From JAKFEE01 sp036675815 (GTDB taxonomy: Bacteria > Pseudomonadota > Alphaproteobacteria > Rhodospirillales > Magnetospirillaceae), in NCBI GenBank assembly GCA_036675815.1, contig JAKFEE010000040.1, positions 5,620-69,619 of the forward strand: a DNA stretch of 64,000 bases. The letters run 5' to 3'. The notes under the pieces are model-generated. The model did not search any database. It saw only the letters and a list, made by a program, of their open reading frames with translations, and was not told the DNA's origin. Position 1 is the first letter of the stretch. Each line of letters opens with the position of its first letter. Shown in pieces: positions 1 through 8,308 of the stretch. The translations under genes were made by a program, and so were the position numbers.

Positions 1-1239
1 GATCAGGCCGGGGGCAGTGGCACGATAGACATCGGCCAAGGCCTCGAGCATGCGACGGATCGCCACCGGCTCGGCCTCGGCGCGCGACAGCTCGGCATCC
101 AGGCGCGAGGCATCGGAAATGTCGCTGATCAGCCGGTCAAGGCGCTGGACGTCGTCCTGGATGATGGCCATCAACCGCTCGCGCTGCTCGGACTCCTTGA
201 TGAGTGCCGCGGTCTCGACAGCGCTGCGCAGGCTGGTCAGCGGGTTCTTGAGTTCGTGGGCAACATCGGCGGCGAAAGCTTCGACGGCATCCATGCGCTT
301 CCACAATGCCTCGGTCATCTCGCGCAGAGCGGTCGCCAGTTCGCCGATTTCATCGCGGCGATGGCCAAGCGGCGGTATGTTGTGGCGACGACCGCGCCCG
401 CGGCGCACCCGCTCGGCCGCCAGCGCCAGGCGCCTCAGCGGGCGGGCGATTGTGCCCGACAGATACAGCGACACCAGCACCGTCACCGCTAGCGCCAGGA
501 TGAACAGCTGCAGGATGGCAAGGCGGATCTCGAACAGGGTGGCTTCGACGCGCTCGCCGGTGGTCATCAGCATCACGGCGCCCACCACCTGCTTGTAACG
601 CTGGACCGGCATGGCGGCCGACAACAGCAGCGTGTCGCCATCGCGCGCCCGCAACGCGCTCGCCGCGTCGCCGGACAGCGCCCGCAGCGCCTCCGGATAG
701 TCGCCGGCGGTCTGGATATCGGCCTCGATATAGACCGGTATGTCACGCTTCGGCTCGATCAATGCGAACACCACGTCGTGGAGGCGACGCAGCCGCTCGC
801 GCAGGCTGCCGGTGCCGGGCGGCGGCAGGGACTCGACCTGCACCATGCCCTTGGGGCCCATCAGCACGCGGCTGTCGGCCAGCAAAGAACCGTCGGCGCC
901 GAACAGCCGGGCGCGCACCCCCATGGGCTCGGCCAGGCGGCGCACCATCTGTGCCGCCGGCTCACGGTTGATCTCGAGAAAATTGCCGCCATCGTCGACG
1001 ACGGCGCCCTCGCCGATCGCCGCGGCAAACACCTGCGCCTGCGCCTCGAGGCTGGCGAGCTCGGCGTCGATCAGGCCCTGACGGTAGCGATCGAGATAAA
1101 GCAGCCCGACCGCCAGGATGATCGGCGCCAGTAGATTGACCGCCAAGATGCGGCGCGTCAGCGACCATCCCAGCCGTTGCCGTCGACGCCCAACCAGCAC
1201 GGGCGCGGCGGCACGCGGCGCCAGCCTAGACTGCTTCAT
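1..1239 (-). CDS. chvG: ChvG-type sensor histidine kinase (5' part, runs off the window)
   Basis: Membrane sensor kinase of the alphaproteobacterial ChvG/ChvI (ExoS/ChvI) envelope-stress and acid-sensing system. The frame opens at an ATG at 1239 and stays open to base 1 (413 codons). A first membrane segment lies near residues 31-49, followed by a periplasmic sensor stretch and a second membrane segment near 228-250. A HAMP-like linker comes next, then an H-box DVAHELKNPL with the phospho-accepting His at residue 328. Most of the ATPase domain lies outside the window. The start overlaps the end of chvI by 14 bases, so the two are co-transcribed. Assignment rests on the kinase motifs and the ChvI neighbour; the signal sensed is not visible. 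Confidence 0.9.
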   Translation of the reverse strand, partial: MKQSRLAPRAAAPVLVGRRRQRLGWSLTRRILAVNLLAPIILAVGLLYLDRYRQGLIDAELASLEAQAQVFAAAIGEGAVVDDGGNFLEINREPAAQMVRRLAEPMGVRARLFGADGSLLADSRVLMGPKGMVQVESLPPPGTGSLRERLRRLHDVVFALIEPKRDIPVYIEADIQTAGDYPEALRALSGDAASALRARDGDTLLLSAAMPVQRYKQVVGAVMLMTTGERVEATLFEIRLAILQLFILALAVTVLVSLYLSGTIARPLRRLALAAERVRRGRGRRHNIPPLGHRRDEIGELATALREMTEALWKRMDAVEAFAADVAHELKNPLTSLRSAVETAALIKESEQRERLMAIIQDDVQRLDRLISDISDASRLDAELSRAEAEPVAIRRMLEALADVYRATAPGLI

Positions 1240-1915
1240 CCCGATAGCGATAGCCGACGCCGTACAGCGTCTCGATATGGCCAAAATCGGGATCGATTTC
1301 GCGGAACTTTTTGCGCAGGCGCTTGATGTGGCTGTCGATGGTGCGATCGTCCACATAGATGTGCTCGCCATAAGCGGCATCGATCAGCTGATCGCGATTC
1401 TTAACATGCCCCGGCCGCTGGGCAAGCGACTTGAGGATCAGGAACTCGGTCACCGTGAGCTCCACGTGCTTGCCCTTCCAGGTGCACATGTGCCGCACCG
1501 GGTCCAGCATCAGCTGGCCCCGCACCAGGCTGCCCTCGCCGTCGCGCGCAACGTCAGTGCGACGCAGCAGCGCCCGGATCCGCTCGATGAGCAGGCGCTG
1601 GGAAAACGGCTTCTTGATGTAGTCGTCGGCGCCCATGCGCAGGCCGAGCAGCTCGTCGACCTCGTCGTCCTTCGAGGTGAGGAAGATCACCGGAATGGCC
1701 GTCTGCTTGCGCAGCCGTTGCAGCAGCTCCATGCCGTCCATGCGTGGCATCTTGATGTCCAGCACCGCAAGGTCGACGGGCTGGGCGGTGATGCCCCGCA
1801 GCGCCTCGCTGCCGTCGATATAGGTGCGCACGCTATAGCCCTCGGCCTCCAGCGCCATCGATACCGAAGCCAGGATGTTCCGGTCGTCGTCGACCAGGGC
1901 AATCGTCGAAGCCAT
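1226..1915 (-). CDS. chvI: ChvI-type OmpR-family response regulator
   Basis: DNA-binding response regulator of 230 residues, partner of the kinase that follows it. The N-terminal receiver domain has the acidic pair DDD near residues 9-11, the phospho-acceptor Asp53 in VLDIKMP, and a Lys in FLTSKDDE. The C-terminal half is an OmpR winged helix ending YGVGYRYRDE. I chose the ATG at 1915 because the protein then begins MASTIALVDDD, as in the family; an in-frame extension to 1984 adds non-homologous sequence. In many alphaproteobacteria this pair lies beside a PEP carboxykinase gene. Here pckG lies about 1 kb away, beyond a copper chaperone gene. Confidence 0.93.
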   Translation of the reverse strand: MASTIALVDDDRNILASVSMALEAEGYSVRTYIDGSEALRGITAQPVDLAVLDIKMPRMDGMELLQRLRKQTAIPVIFLTSKDDEVDELLGLRMGADDYIKKPFSQRLLIERIRALLRRTDVARDGEGSLVRGQLMLDPVRHMCTWKGKHVELTVTEFLILKSLAQRPGHVKNRDQLIDAAYGEHIYVDDRTIDSHIKRLRKKFREIDPDFGHIETLYGVGYRYRDEAV

Positions 1916-2031
1916 CGTCCCCCTGCCGCTGCAGTCAGCGATGCGCCATAGGTGCAGCGCATTGTGGCGAAAGTATAGTGCCACCCCCCACGGCGGCGGA
2001 AGTCCCGAGCGGAGCGGGCGGGCTCACCGGC

Positions 2032-2541
2032 TCACTGGCGACTTGGGCCGTGGGGCATGTGCCCGGCCCCAGGCGTCGCTTGGTTTGCGCCGCTCAACGC
2101 CCCGGCCGGCTTGACATCGACCATCACGGTTACCGAACCCGCCTTGGCGAAGGTCAGGGTCACGGGGAACGAGGTTCCTTGGGTGAGCGGCTGGCCGAGC
2201 TCGAAAAGCATGACATGGGCGCCGCCGGGTTGCAGCGACACCGACTGGCCGGCGGGTATGTCGATGGCCGGGACCTGACGCATGCGCATGACGCCGTTCT
2301 CGTGCTCATGGGTGTGGAGTTCGGCCTTGGCGCTGGCCTCGCTGGCGGCGGCGACGAGTTGGTCGGGCTGACCGCCTGCGTTGACGACGGTGAGGTAGGC
2401 CGCGCCGTTGCGTGCGGGACCGGCCGACGCACGGGCCCAGGCGCCCTCGATCCTGAGATCGCCGAGCGTCGCATCGCCGGCATAGGAGGCGCCACTGGCG
2501 AACGCCAAGACGGTACCGAGGAAGAGAGCTTTGAGAGTCAT
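2032..2541 (-). CDS. PCu(A)C family periplasmic copper chaperone
   Basis: 169-residue exported protein. A signal peptide (MTLKALFLGT...ASYA) is followed by a PCu(A)C domain. Members of this family bind Cu(I) and help metallate the CuA or CuB sites of cytochrome oxidase. The H(M)X10MX21HXM pattern is recognisable: a His/Met-rich stretch with HTHEHENGVMRMR, then GGAHVMLFEL. An extra His/Met tail (GAGHMPHG) may also bind metal. The ATG at 2541 has AAGGAG about eight bases upstream. A longer in-frame start at 2694 would hide the signal peptide. No oxidase or SCO gene is adjacent. Confidence 0.88.
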   Translation of the reverse strand: MTLKALFLGTVLAFASGASYAGDATLGDLRIEGAWARASAGPARNGAAYLTVVNAGGQPDQLVAAASEASAKAELHTHEHENGVMRMRQVPAIDIPAGQSVSLQPGGAHVMLFELGQPLTQGTSFPVTLTFAKAGSVTVMVDVKPAGALSGANQATPGAGHMPHGPSRQ

Positions 2542-2933
2542 CGAACGGCTCCTTGACCGATCACGGGGGGTGACAAAATTAGGCCGCATGCCACGGGGCC
2601 CAAAGTTAAGTTTCGGTAAGATGGCGCAGGCCAAGGCAGCAGCGCAATTCCTGGGGTTCTGGTATGGCCAATTTCCGCCGCGGAGCCGTGCCACCTGCCG
2701 GTTGCGTTAAGGGATTCGCCTCAGTATGGTGTTGCCCTCCGCGACGGGTGCCCTGGCAATCGCTGTGATGGCAGCGCCATTTGTAGCGTGGCGCCTTTTT
2801 GTCTTGCCGCCGTGCCCGCCGTATTGGTCATTCGTTTTCAGCCTCTCAGGGGTCGTTCAATCCTTCGACGTTGGGCAACCACTCCGAGCCGCTGTGCCGG
2901 ATGGAACCGCCAAGTCGTAGCATGGAGCAGCAG
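2542..2933. other. 392-bp divergent promoter region between copper chaperone and pckG
   Basis: No convincing gene is present. The region must hold the start signals for the leftward chaperone gene and rightward pckG. One small hairpin can be seen: GCGCCA at 2774-2779 and TGGCGC at 2789-2794, followed by a run of five T at 2796-2800. This could be a weak terminator or attenuator in the pckG leader. I see no clear -35/-10 pair. Confidence 0.4.
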
Positions 2934-4769
2934 ATGAACAAGATTGCCGGCGGCACTACTACCAATTCGAAGCTGTTGGCCTGGGTCGACGAAATGGCCC
3001 AGTTGTGCAAGCCCGATCGCGTCCATTGGTGTGACGGCTCGCAAGCCGAGTACGATGCGCTGTGCCAGATGATGGTGGATAGCGGCACCTTTATCCGCCT
3101 CAATCCGGAGAAGCGCCCCAACAGCTTCTATTGCCGCTCGGACGCGCGGGACGTCGCCCGCGTCGAACACCGCACCTTCATCTGCTCCAAGAGCAAGATG
3201 GATGCCGGCCCGACCAACAACTGGGCCGACCCGGACGAGATGAAGACGACGATGCGCAAGCTGTACGACGGCTGCATGCGCGGCCGCACCATGTATGTGG
3301 TGCCGTTCAGCATGGGGCCGCTCGGCTCGCACATCGCCCACATCGGCATCGAACTCACCGACAGCCCGTACGTGGCGGCCAGCATGCGCATCATGACCCG
3401 CATGGGCCAGGGCGCGCTGGACGTGCTGGGCAACGGCGACTTCGTGCCGTGCTTGCATTCCGTCGGCAAGCCGCTGCAGCCCGGCGAGATCGACGTGGCT
3501 TGGCCGTGCGCCCCCGACAACATCTATATCAGCCACTTCCCCGAAGAGCGGATGATCTGGGCCTATGGCTCGGGCTATGGCGGCAACGCCCTGCTCGGCA
3601 AGAAGTGCTTCGCCCTGCGCATCGCTTCCGTCATGGCGCGCGACGAGGGCTGGTTGGCCGAACACATGCTGATCGTCGGCGTCGAGAACCCCGAAGGCAA
3701 GAAGACCTACGTCGCCGCCGCCTTCCCCTCGGCCTGCGGCAAGACCAATTTCGCCATGCTGCAACCGCCCAAGGGCTTCGAGGGCTGGAAAATCTGGACC
3801 ATCGGCGACGACATCGCCTGGATCAAGCCCGGCCCCGACGGCCGCGTCTATGCCATCAACCCCGAGGCCGGCTTCTTCGGCGTCGCGCCGGGGACCGGCG
3901 TCAAGACCAACAAGAACGCCATCGATACGCTGCATGCCAACTGCATCTTCACCAACGTCGCGCTGACCGACGACGGCGACGTGTGGTGGGAGGGCCTGAC
4001 CGATGAGGTGCCGGCGCATCTGATCGACTGGAAGGGCCGCGACTGGACCCCGGAGTCCAAGGACCCGGCGGCGCACCCCAACGCCCGCTTCACCGCCCCG
4101 GCCAGCCAGTGCCCGACCATCGACCCCGCGTGGGAGAACCCCGCCGGCGTGCCGATCGACGCCTTCATCTTCGGCGGGCGCGTGTCCAAGAACATGCCGC
4201 TGGTGTTCGAGGCCTTCAACTGGGCCCACGGCGTCTACCTGGCCGCGACCATGGGCTCGGAAGCCACCGCCGCCGCCGTCGGCCAGGCGGCGATGCGCCG
4301 TGATCCGATGGCGATGCTGCCGTTCTGCGGCTACAACATGGCCGACTACTTCACCCACTGGCTGAACGTCGGCCGCAAGCTGTCGAACCCGCCGCACATC
4401 TTCCGCGTCAACTGGTTCCGCAAGGACGAGAACGGCAAGTTCATGTGGCCGGGCTTCGGCGACAACATGCGCGTGCTCGAGTGGATTGTCGATCGCGTCC
4501 ACGGCAAGGGCTTCGGCGTCGAGAGCCCCTATGGCTGGATGCCGCGCTTCGACGATCTCAACTGGCAGGGCCTCGATTACGGCCCGAGCAAATTCTATCA
4601 GCTGATGACCATCGAGCGTGAGGCCGGCAAGGAAGAAGTGCGCGCCCACGAGGACCATTTCGACAAGTTTTTCGACCGGCTGCCCAAGGAGTTCATCTAC
4701 GAGCGCGAGCTGCTGAAATCGCGTTTGTGGCGCTCGCCCGAAAAGTGGGAACTGGCGCGCGAGGAGTAA
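2934..4769 (+). CDS. pckG: Phosphoenolpyruvate carboxykinase, GTP-dependent
   Basis: Converts oxaloacetate and GTP to PEP, GDP and CO2, the entry step of gluconeogenesis from C4 acids. The product is 611 residues, the usual length of the GTP class (about 600-620). The kinase-1 loop FPSACGKTN at residues 264-272 has the Cys just before the P-loop that marks GTP-type enzymes. The ATG at 2934 has GGAG at 2924-2927. Frames opening earlier (2799 and 2922) only add non-homologous residues. A strong terminator follows at 4790. Most alphaproteobacteria with chvG/chvI nearby carry the unrelated ATP-type pckA, so the class found here is notable. Confidence 0.97.
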   Translation: MNKIAGGTTTNSKLLAWVDEMAQLCKPDRVHWCDGSQAEYDALCQMMVDSGTFIRLNPEKRPNSFYCRSDARDVARVEHRTFICSKSKMDAGPTNNWADPDEMKTTMRKLYDGCMRGRTMYVVPFSMGPLGSHIAHIGIELTDSPYVAASMRIMTRMGQGALDVLGNGDFVPCLHSVGKPLQPGEIDVAWPCAPDNIYISHFPEERMIWAYGSGYGGNALLGKKCFALRIASVMARDEGWLAEHMLIVGVENPEGKKTYVAAAFPSACGKTNFAMLQPPKGFEGWKIWTIGDDIAWIKPGPDGRVYAINPEAGFFGVAPGTGVKTNKNAIDTLHANCIFTNVALTDDGDVWWEGLTDEVPAHLIDWKGRDWTPESKDPAAHPNARFTAPASQCPTIDPAWENPAGVPIDAFIFGGRVSKNMPLVFEAFNWAHGVYLAATMGSEATAAAVGQAAMRRDPMAMLPFCGYNMADYFTHWLNVGRKLSNPPHIFRVNWFRKDENGKFMWPGFGDNMRVLEWIVDRVHGKGFGVESPYGWMPRFDDLNWQGLDYGPSKFYQLMTIEREAGKEEVRAHEDHFDKFFDRLPKEFIYERELLKSRLWRSPEKWELAREE

Positions 4770-4789
4770 ATCGACGCCAGTGCCGTCAC

Positions 4790-4823
4790 GGGGCCGGTCC
4801 GAAAGGACTGGCCCCTTTCGTTT
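4790..4823 (+). terminator. Rho-independent terminator of pckG
   Basis: Stem GGGGCCGGTCC (4790-4800), loop GAAA, and GGACTGGCCCC (4805-4815) with one G-U pair, followed by TTTCGTTT. It lies 20 bases after the pckG stop. Confidence 0.85.
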
Positions 4824-4922
4824 GCGCTAGGCGTTCCTGGCCGTGCGCCCATGTCGCCCGGCTGATTGCCTCGCCCACCCGGCGTGCGCAGGATGAGCCG
4901 GGGCAGTGGAGGTCGTCGCCCG

Positions 4923-5990
4923 ATGGCAACCGGCAACGTCGTTCTTCTCGCCGCCTGGGGGGCACCGCGCGACCTGCAGGCCTTCCTTGCCGTCGCCGTC
5001 GCCCTGCGCCGCCGCGGCTTGCGCCCGATTCTGGCCGTTCCCGAGGAGCATGGCGAGCCGGCGGGCGCGCCCGCCGACATCGGCATGCTCACCCTGCCCG
5101 CCGACCCACGGCTTGCCCACGAACGGCTGGCACCGCTGCAACCCGCCCTGGTGGTGGCGCATCCCGCCGCCCTGGCCGCGCGTGCCCTGGCCGAGACCAA
5201 GGAGGTGCCGTGGCTGGCGATGTGGCTCGAGCCGCCGCAGCCACCATCGTGGTGGCAACGCCTGTGGCCGGGCGTGCGCGACCCGATGTGCCGCTTGCGC
5301 CGGGAGCTGGGCATCGCCACGGGGCGCGAGCCGAGCCAGGTCTTGGCCCTGTTCCCCGAATGGTTCGCGCCGGCTGCGGGCCTGCCCTACCCGGCCGGCA
5401 CCTGTGGCTTCGCCTTCCATGACCGGCCGCAGGCGATGCCGGGCGACCTCATGGATTTTCTCGACGCTGGGGCCGCACCCATCGTGTTCACCATCGGCGG
5501 CGCGACGGCCGACGACGATTTTTTCCGCGTCAGCATGGCCGCAGCCGAAAGGCTCGGCCGGCGGGCGGTCCTGTTGATGGGCGCCGGAGCCACGCTGGGA
5601 ACACCGCCATCGGCCAGCATCGGCGTTTTCGCTTCGGCCCCGTTCGAGGCGGTGATGCCACGCGCCGCCGTCGTCGTGCACCAGGGCGGCATCGGCATCA
5701 CCGCCCAAGCCCTGCGTGCGGGGAAGCCGATGCTGGTGGTGCCGGCGCACCCGACCCAGCGCGAAAATGCCCGCCGCTGCGTGGCGCTGGGCGTCGCCCG
5801 CGCCACCGACCGCTCGTTTTTCACGCCGGCGAGAGTGGCCGCCGCCCTTGCCGGGCTCCTGTCGGATTCGGTCATGCGGCAGGCCGCCGCCGACATCGGC
5901 CGGCGCACCGCCGGCGAGAACGGCGCCGCCTGCGCTGCCGACAGGATCGCCCATATCCTGTTGGCCGAGGGCCTGCGCGCATCCGGATAG
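4923..5990 (+). CDS. GT1-like glycosyltransferase (UDP-glycosyltransferase/MurG fold)
   Basis: 355-residue two-domain GT-B protein. The C-terminal half has FTIGGAT near the domain boundary and a nucleotide-sugar binding stretch, VVVHQGGIGITAQAL (His253), followed by GKPMLVVPAHPTQREN. This matches the MGT/UGT signature used by natural-product and sterol glycosyltransferases. The N-terminus (NVVLLAAWGAPRDLQAFLA) resembles that of the same family. The ATG at 4923 is preferred because GGAGG lies 10 bases upstream; 4893 is an alternative start. Donor and acceptor are unknown. Its nearest co-directional neighbours are an acyl-carrier-like gene and murI, which gives no firm pathway. Confidence 0.75.
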   Translation: MATGNVVLLAAWGAPRDLQAFLAVAVALRRRGLRPILAVPEEHGEPAGAPADIGMLTLPADPRLAHERLAPLQPALVVAHPAALAARALAETKEVPWLAMWLEPPQPPSWWQRLWPGVRDPMCRLRRELGIATGREPSQVLALFPEWFAPAAGLPYPAGTCGFAFHDRPQAMPGDLMDFLDAGAAPIVFTIGGATADDDFFRVSMAAAERLGRRAVLLMGAGATLGTPPSASIGVFASAPFEAVMPRAAVVVHQGGIGITAQALRAGKPMLVVPAHPTQRENARRCVALGVARATDRSFFTPARVAAALAGLLSDSVMRQAAADIGRRTAGENGAACAADRIAHILLAEGLRASG

Positions 5991-6071
5991 CGCCTCGCCA
6001 TTTGCCCCGGGGCGCGCGGTGCCGCGGGCTGTCATACTCGCCCGAAGTCCCCAACCCGTTTACGGTGGCGC

Positions 6072-6311
6072 ATGGAACTGGCGGTCGACGAGGCCATTCG
6101 CTGCATCATCGCCGACGTGCTCGGCGTCGAAGCGTCGCTGATCGGGCGCGGCGCCGGCATGGCCACCACCCCCGGCTGGGATGCGCATCGCCATTACGAC
6201 ATCGTCCTCGGCGTCGAGAAGTCCTTCGGCCTTGATTTCGAGGTCGCGGAAATCGAGGGCATGACCACCTTCCCCGCCATCGTCGAGCGCGTCGTGGCCA
6301 GAATGGATTGA
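6072..6311 (+). CDS. Acyl-carrier-protein-like protein lacking the phosphopantetheine serine
   Basis: 79-residue protein with the length and helical layout of an acyl carrier protein. It has an N-terminal helix ending in ADVLGVE, a GWD motif, helix 2 (LGVEKSFGLDFEVAEIEG) and a closing helix FPAIVERVV. Where carrier proteins have the DSL motif that takes 4'-phosphopantetheine on serine, this one reads Asp37-Ala38-His39. As read it could not be pantetheinylated. It may be a structural or regulatory relative, or a decayed carrier. It follows the glycosyltransferase by 81 bases and precedes murI by 71. The ribosome site is weak (GGTGG). Confidence 0.65.
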   Translation: MELAVDEAIRCIIADVLGVEASLIGRGAGMATTPGWDAHRHYDIVLGVEKSFGLDFEVAEIEGMTTFPAIVERVVARMD

Positions 6312-6382
6312 GCCGCGGCGCCGACCCTTGACCGCACCGCACGCGGGCGGTTAGGTGTCTGCCCTATGACAGGGGACGGCGC

Positions 6383-7201
6383 ATGACCCACGACGACCGG
6401 CCGATCGGCGTCTTCGATTCCGGCATGGGCGGCCTGACCGTGCTCGGCGCCCTGCGCCAGGCCCTGCCCCATGAGCATTTCCATTACCTCGGCGACACGG
6501 CGCGGCTGCCCTATGGCACCAAGTCGGCCGAGACCGTCGTGCGCTACGCCCTGCAGGCGGCGCGCCTGCTGGTGGCGCAGGGGGTGAAGATGCTGGTGGT
6601 GGCCTGCAACACCGCCTCGGCCCACGCCCTGGAGGCCCTGCGCCAGGCCTTTCCCGAGGTGCCGGTGGTCGGCGTGGTCGAGCCCGGCGCCGGCGCCGCC
6701 GTCGCCGCCAGCCGCACGCGCCGCATCGCCGTGCTCGCCACCGAGGGCACGGTGGCCAGCGGCGCCTATGTCGAGGCGATCCACCGCCGCGACCCGGCGG
6801 CGCTGGTCAGCCAGCAGGCCTGCGCGGTGTTCGTCGCCCTGGTCGAGGAAGGCTGGACCGACGGCACGGTGGCCGAGGCGACGGCGAGGCAATACCTGGC
6901 ACCGCTGTTCGAGGCAACCGCCCGCCCCGATACCCTGGTGCTCGGCTGCACGCATTTCCCGGTGCTGAAACCGGTGCTGAGCCGCCTGCTCGGGCCCGAG
7001 GTCGCCATCATCGACTCGGCGGCGGCGACCGCGGCCGAGGCCGCGGCCGAGCTCGACCGCTTGGGTCTGCGCAGCGGCCGCGGCGGGCCCGGCCGCGAGA
7101 TGCTGATGGCCACCGACGCCGCGGCCCGCTTCCAGCGCGTCGCCCGCGCCTTCAACATTCCCGGGCTGACGGTCGACTGGGTCGAGGTGGTGGATCTCTA
7201 G
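6383..7201 (+). CDS. murI: Glutamate racemase
   Basis: Cofactor-independent racemase that makes D-glutamate for peptidoglycan. 272 residues. It shows the N-terminal FDSGMGGLTV motif and the two catalytic cysteines in their motifs: Cys75 in VACNTASA and Cys189 in LGCTHFPVL. The length and both active-site motifs are normal. It is read in the same direction as the two genes before it, and the glutathione peroxidase follows after 94 bases. Confidence 0.96.
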   Translation: MTHDDRPIGVFDSGMGGLTVLGALRQALPHEHFHYLGDTARLPYGTKSAETVVRYALQAARLLVAQGVKMLVVACNTASAHALEALRQAFPEVPVVGVVEPGAGAAVAASRTRRIAVLATEGTVASGAYVEAIHRRDPAALVSQQACAVFVALVEEGWTDGTVAEATARQYLAPLFEATARPDTLVLGCTHFPVLKPVLSRLLGPEVAIIDSAAATAAEAAAELDRLGLRSGRGGPGREMLMATDAAARFQRVARAFNIPGLTVDWVEVVDL

Positions 7202-7295
7202 GGCGCGACGCGCGCGTCGCCGGTGGAGGCCCGGCCGTGGCACCGCCGCCAGCCCGCGCCCATATCCCCAAGGCAAAGGCCTCTGGAGACCCGCC

Positions 7296-7811
7296 ATGTT
7301 CCGCCACACCCGCGCCGCCGCCGGGCAGAGCGCCCATGACTTCACCTTCCAATCCATCGACGGCCAGCCGCTGCCGCTGTCGGCCTTCGCCGGCAAGACG
7401 GTGCTGGTGGTCAACACCGCGTCGCGATGCGGCTATACGCCGCAGTATGCCGAACTGGAACGGCTGTGGCGCGACTACCGCGCGCGCGGGCTGGTGGTGC
7501 TGGCGGTGCCGTCCAACGACTTCGGTGCCCAGGAGCCGGGCGGCGGCGCCGAGATCCGGGCCTTCTGCACCGATAATTACGCCGTCGACTTCCCGCTGGC
7601 CGCAAAGGTCAAGGTCAAGGGCGATGACGCCCATCCCTTCTACCGCTGGGCGGCGGCACGGGTGGGGGTGCTCGGCGTGCCGCGCTGGAACTTCCACAAA
7701 TACCTGATCGCCCCCGACGGCCGCCTCGCCGACTGGTTCTCGACCGTGACCAAACCGCGGGCGCCCAAGGTGATCGCGGCGATCGAGAAACTTCTGCCGC
7801 CGAGGCGTTGA
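7296..7811 (+). CDS. Glutathione peroxidase family protein
   Basis: 171-residue thioredoxin-fold peroxidase of the GPx/BtuE family, which reduces hydroperoxides with thiols. The peroxidatic Cys45 lies in NTASRCGYTPQY, and the Trp131-Asn132 pair lies in PRWNFHKYL. The third motif reads SNDFGAQEPG, so the Gln of the classic NQFG is Asp75. I recall this NDFG form from other proteobacterial members, so activity is likely kept. The ATG at 7296 has GGAG eight bases upstream. The protein is probably cytoplasmic, as no signal peptide is seen. Confidence 0.9.
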   Translation: MFRHTRAAAGQSAHDFTFQSIDGQPLPLSAFAGKTVLVVNTASRCGYTPQYAELERLWRDYRARGLVVLAVPSNDFGAQEPGGGAEIRAFCTDNYAVDFPLAAKVKVKGDDAHPFYRWAAARVGVLGVPRWNFHKYLIAPDGRLADWFSTVTKPRAPKVIAAIEKLLPPRR

Positions 7812-7853
7812 GGTAGAGCCGACGGCGCTGGGAGGACCAAGGAGGGCCGCGCG

Positions 7854-8168
7854 ATGTCGAAATCGTCGACCACCACCGCTGACCTGCGCAACCCGCATCC
7901 GGGTGAAATCCTGCTGTTCGAGTTCATGGAGCCGCTGGCCTTGTCGCAAAACGCCCTGGCCCGTGCGCTGAAGGTGCCGCCGCGCCGCATCAACGCGATC
8001 ACCCGCGGCCACCGCGCCATCACCGCCGACACCGACCTGCGCCTGGCGCGGTATTTCGGGGTGTCGGAAGGATTCTTCCTCCAGCTTCAGGCAGATCACG
8101 ACTTGATGGCGCGGCGTCGTGAGATTGCCGTGGAACTGAGGGGTTCACGCCGCGCGCGGCGTGTTTAA
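7854..8168 (+). CDS. higA: HigA-family antitoxin / XRE regulator without an adjacent toxin
   Basis: 104-residue addiction-module antitoxin of the HigA/VapI type. The N-terminal HPGEILLFEFMEP motif is diagnostic, and an XRE helix-turn-helix covers about residues 25-75 (SQNALARALKVPPRRINAI). In the usual arrangement the HigB toxin gene lies just upstream. Here the upstream gene is glutathione peroxidase, 42 bases away, and no HigB frame is visible on either side. It may be a remnant, or a free-standing regulator. A strong ribosome site (GGAGGACCAAGGAGG) precedes the ATG. It borders a patch of lower GC that holds a broken reverse transcriptase. Confidence 0.85.
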   Translation: MSKSSTTTADLRNPHPGEILLFEFMEPLALSQNALARALKVPPRRINAITRGHRAITADTDLRLARYFGVSEGFFLQLQADHDLMARRREIAVELRGSRRARRV

Positions 8169-8308
8169 TGATGCGGAATTGGAATGACAAAAGCGAAGAA
8201 TAGCTCGGCCACGGGTAAGTGTATTAGATAAGGCCTGATAATAACTTTCTCTGAGCACCATCGAGCGGAAGGCCCTGAAATGCCTTTCTTACCGATTTTT
8301 TGGCGGCC

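Noticed and set aside
2799..2933. Earlier start for pckG
   Set aside because: The added 45 residues are low-complexity, and GGAG is correctly spaced only for the ATG at 2934.
2838..4658. 606-codon open frame antisense to pckG
   Set aside because: It mirrors the codons of pckG; the product is His/Val/Ala-rich without any domain. Long antisense frames are common in GC-rich genes.
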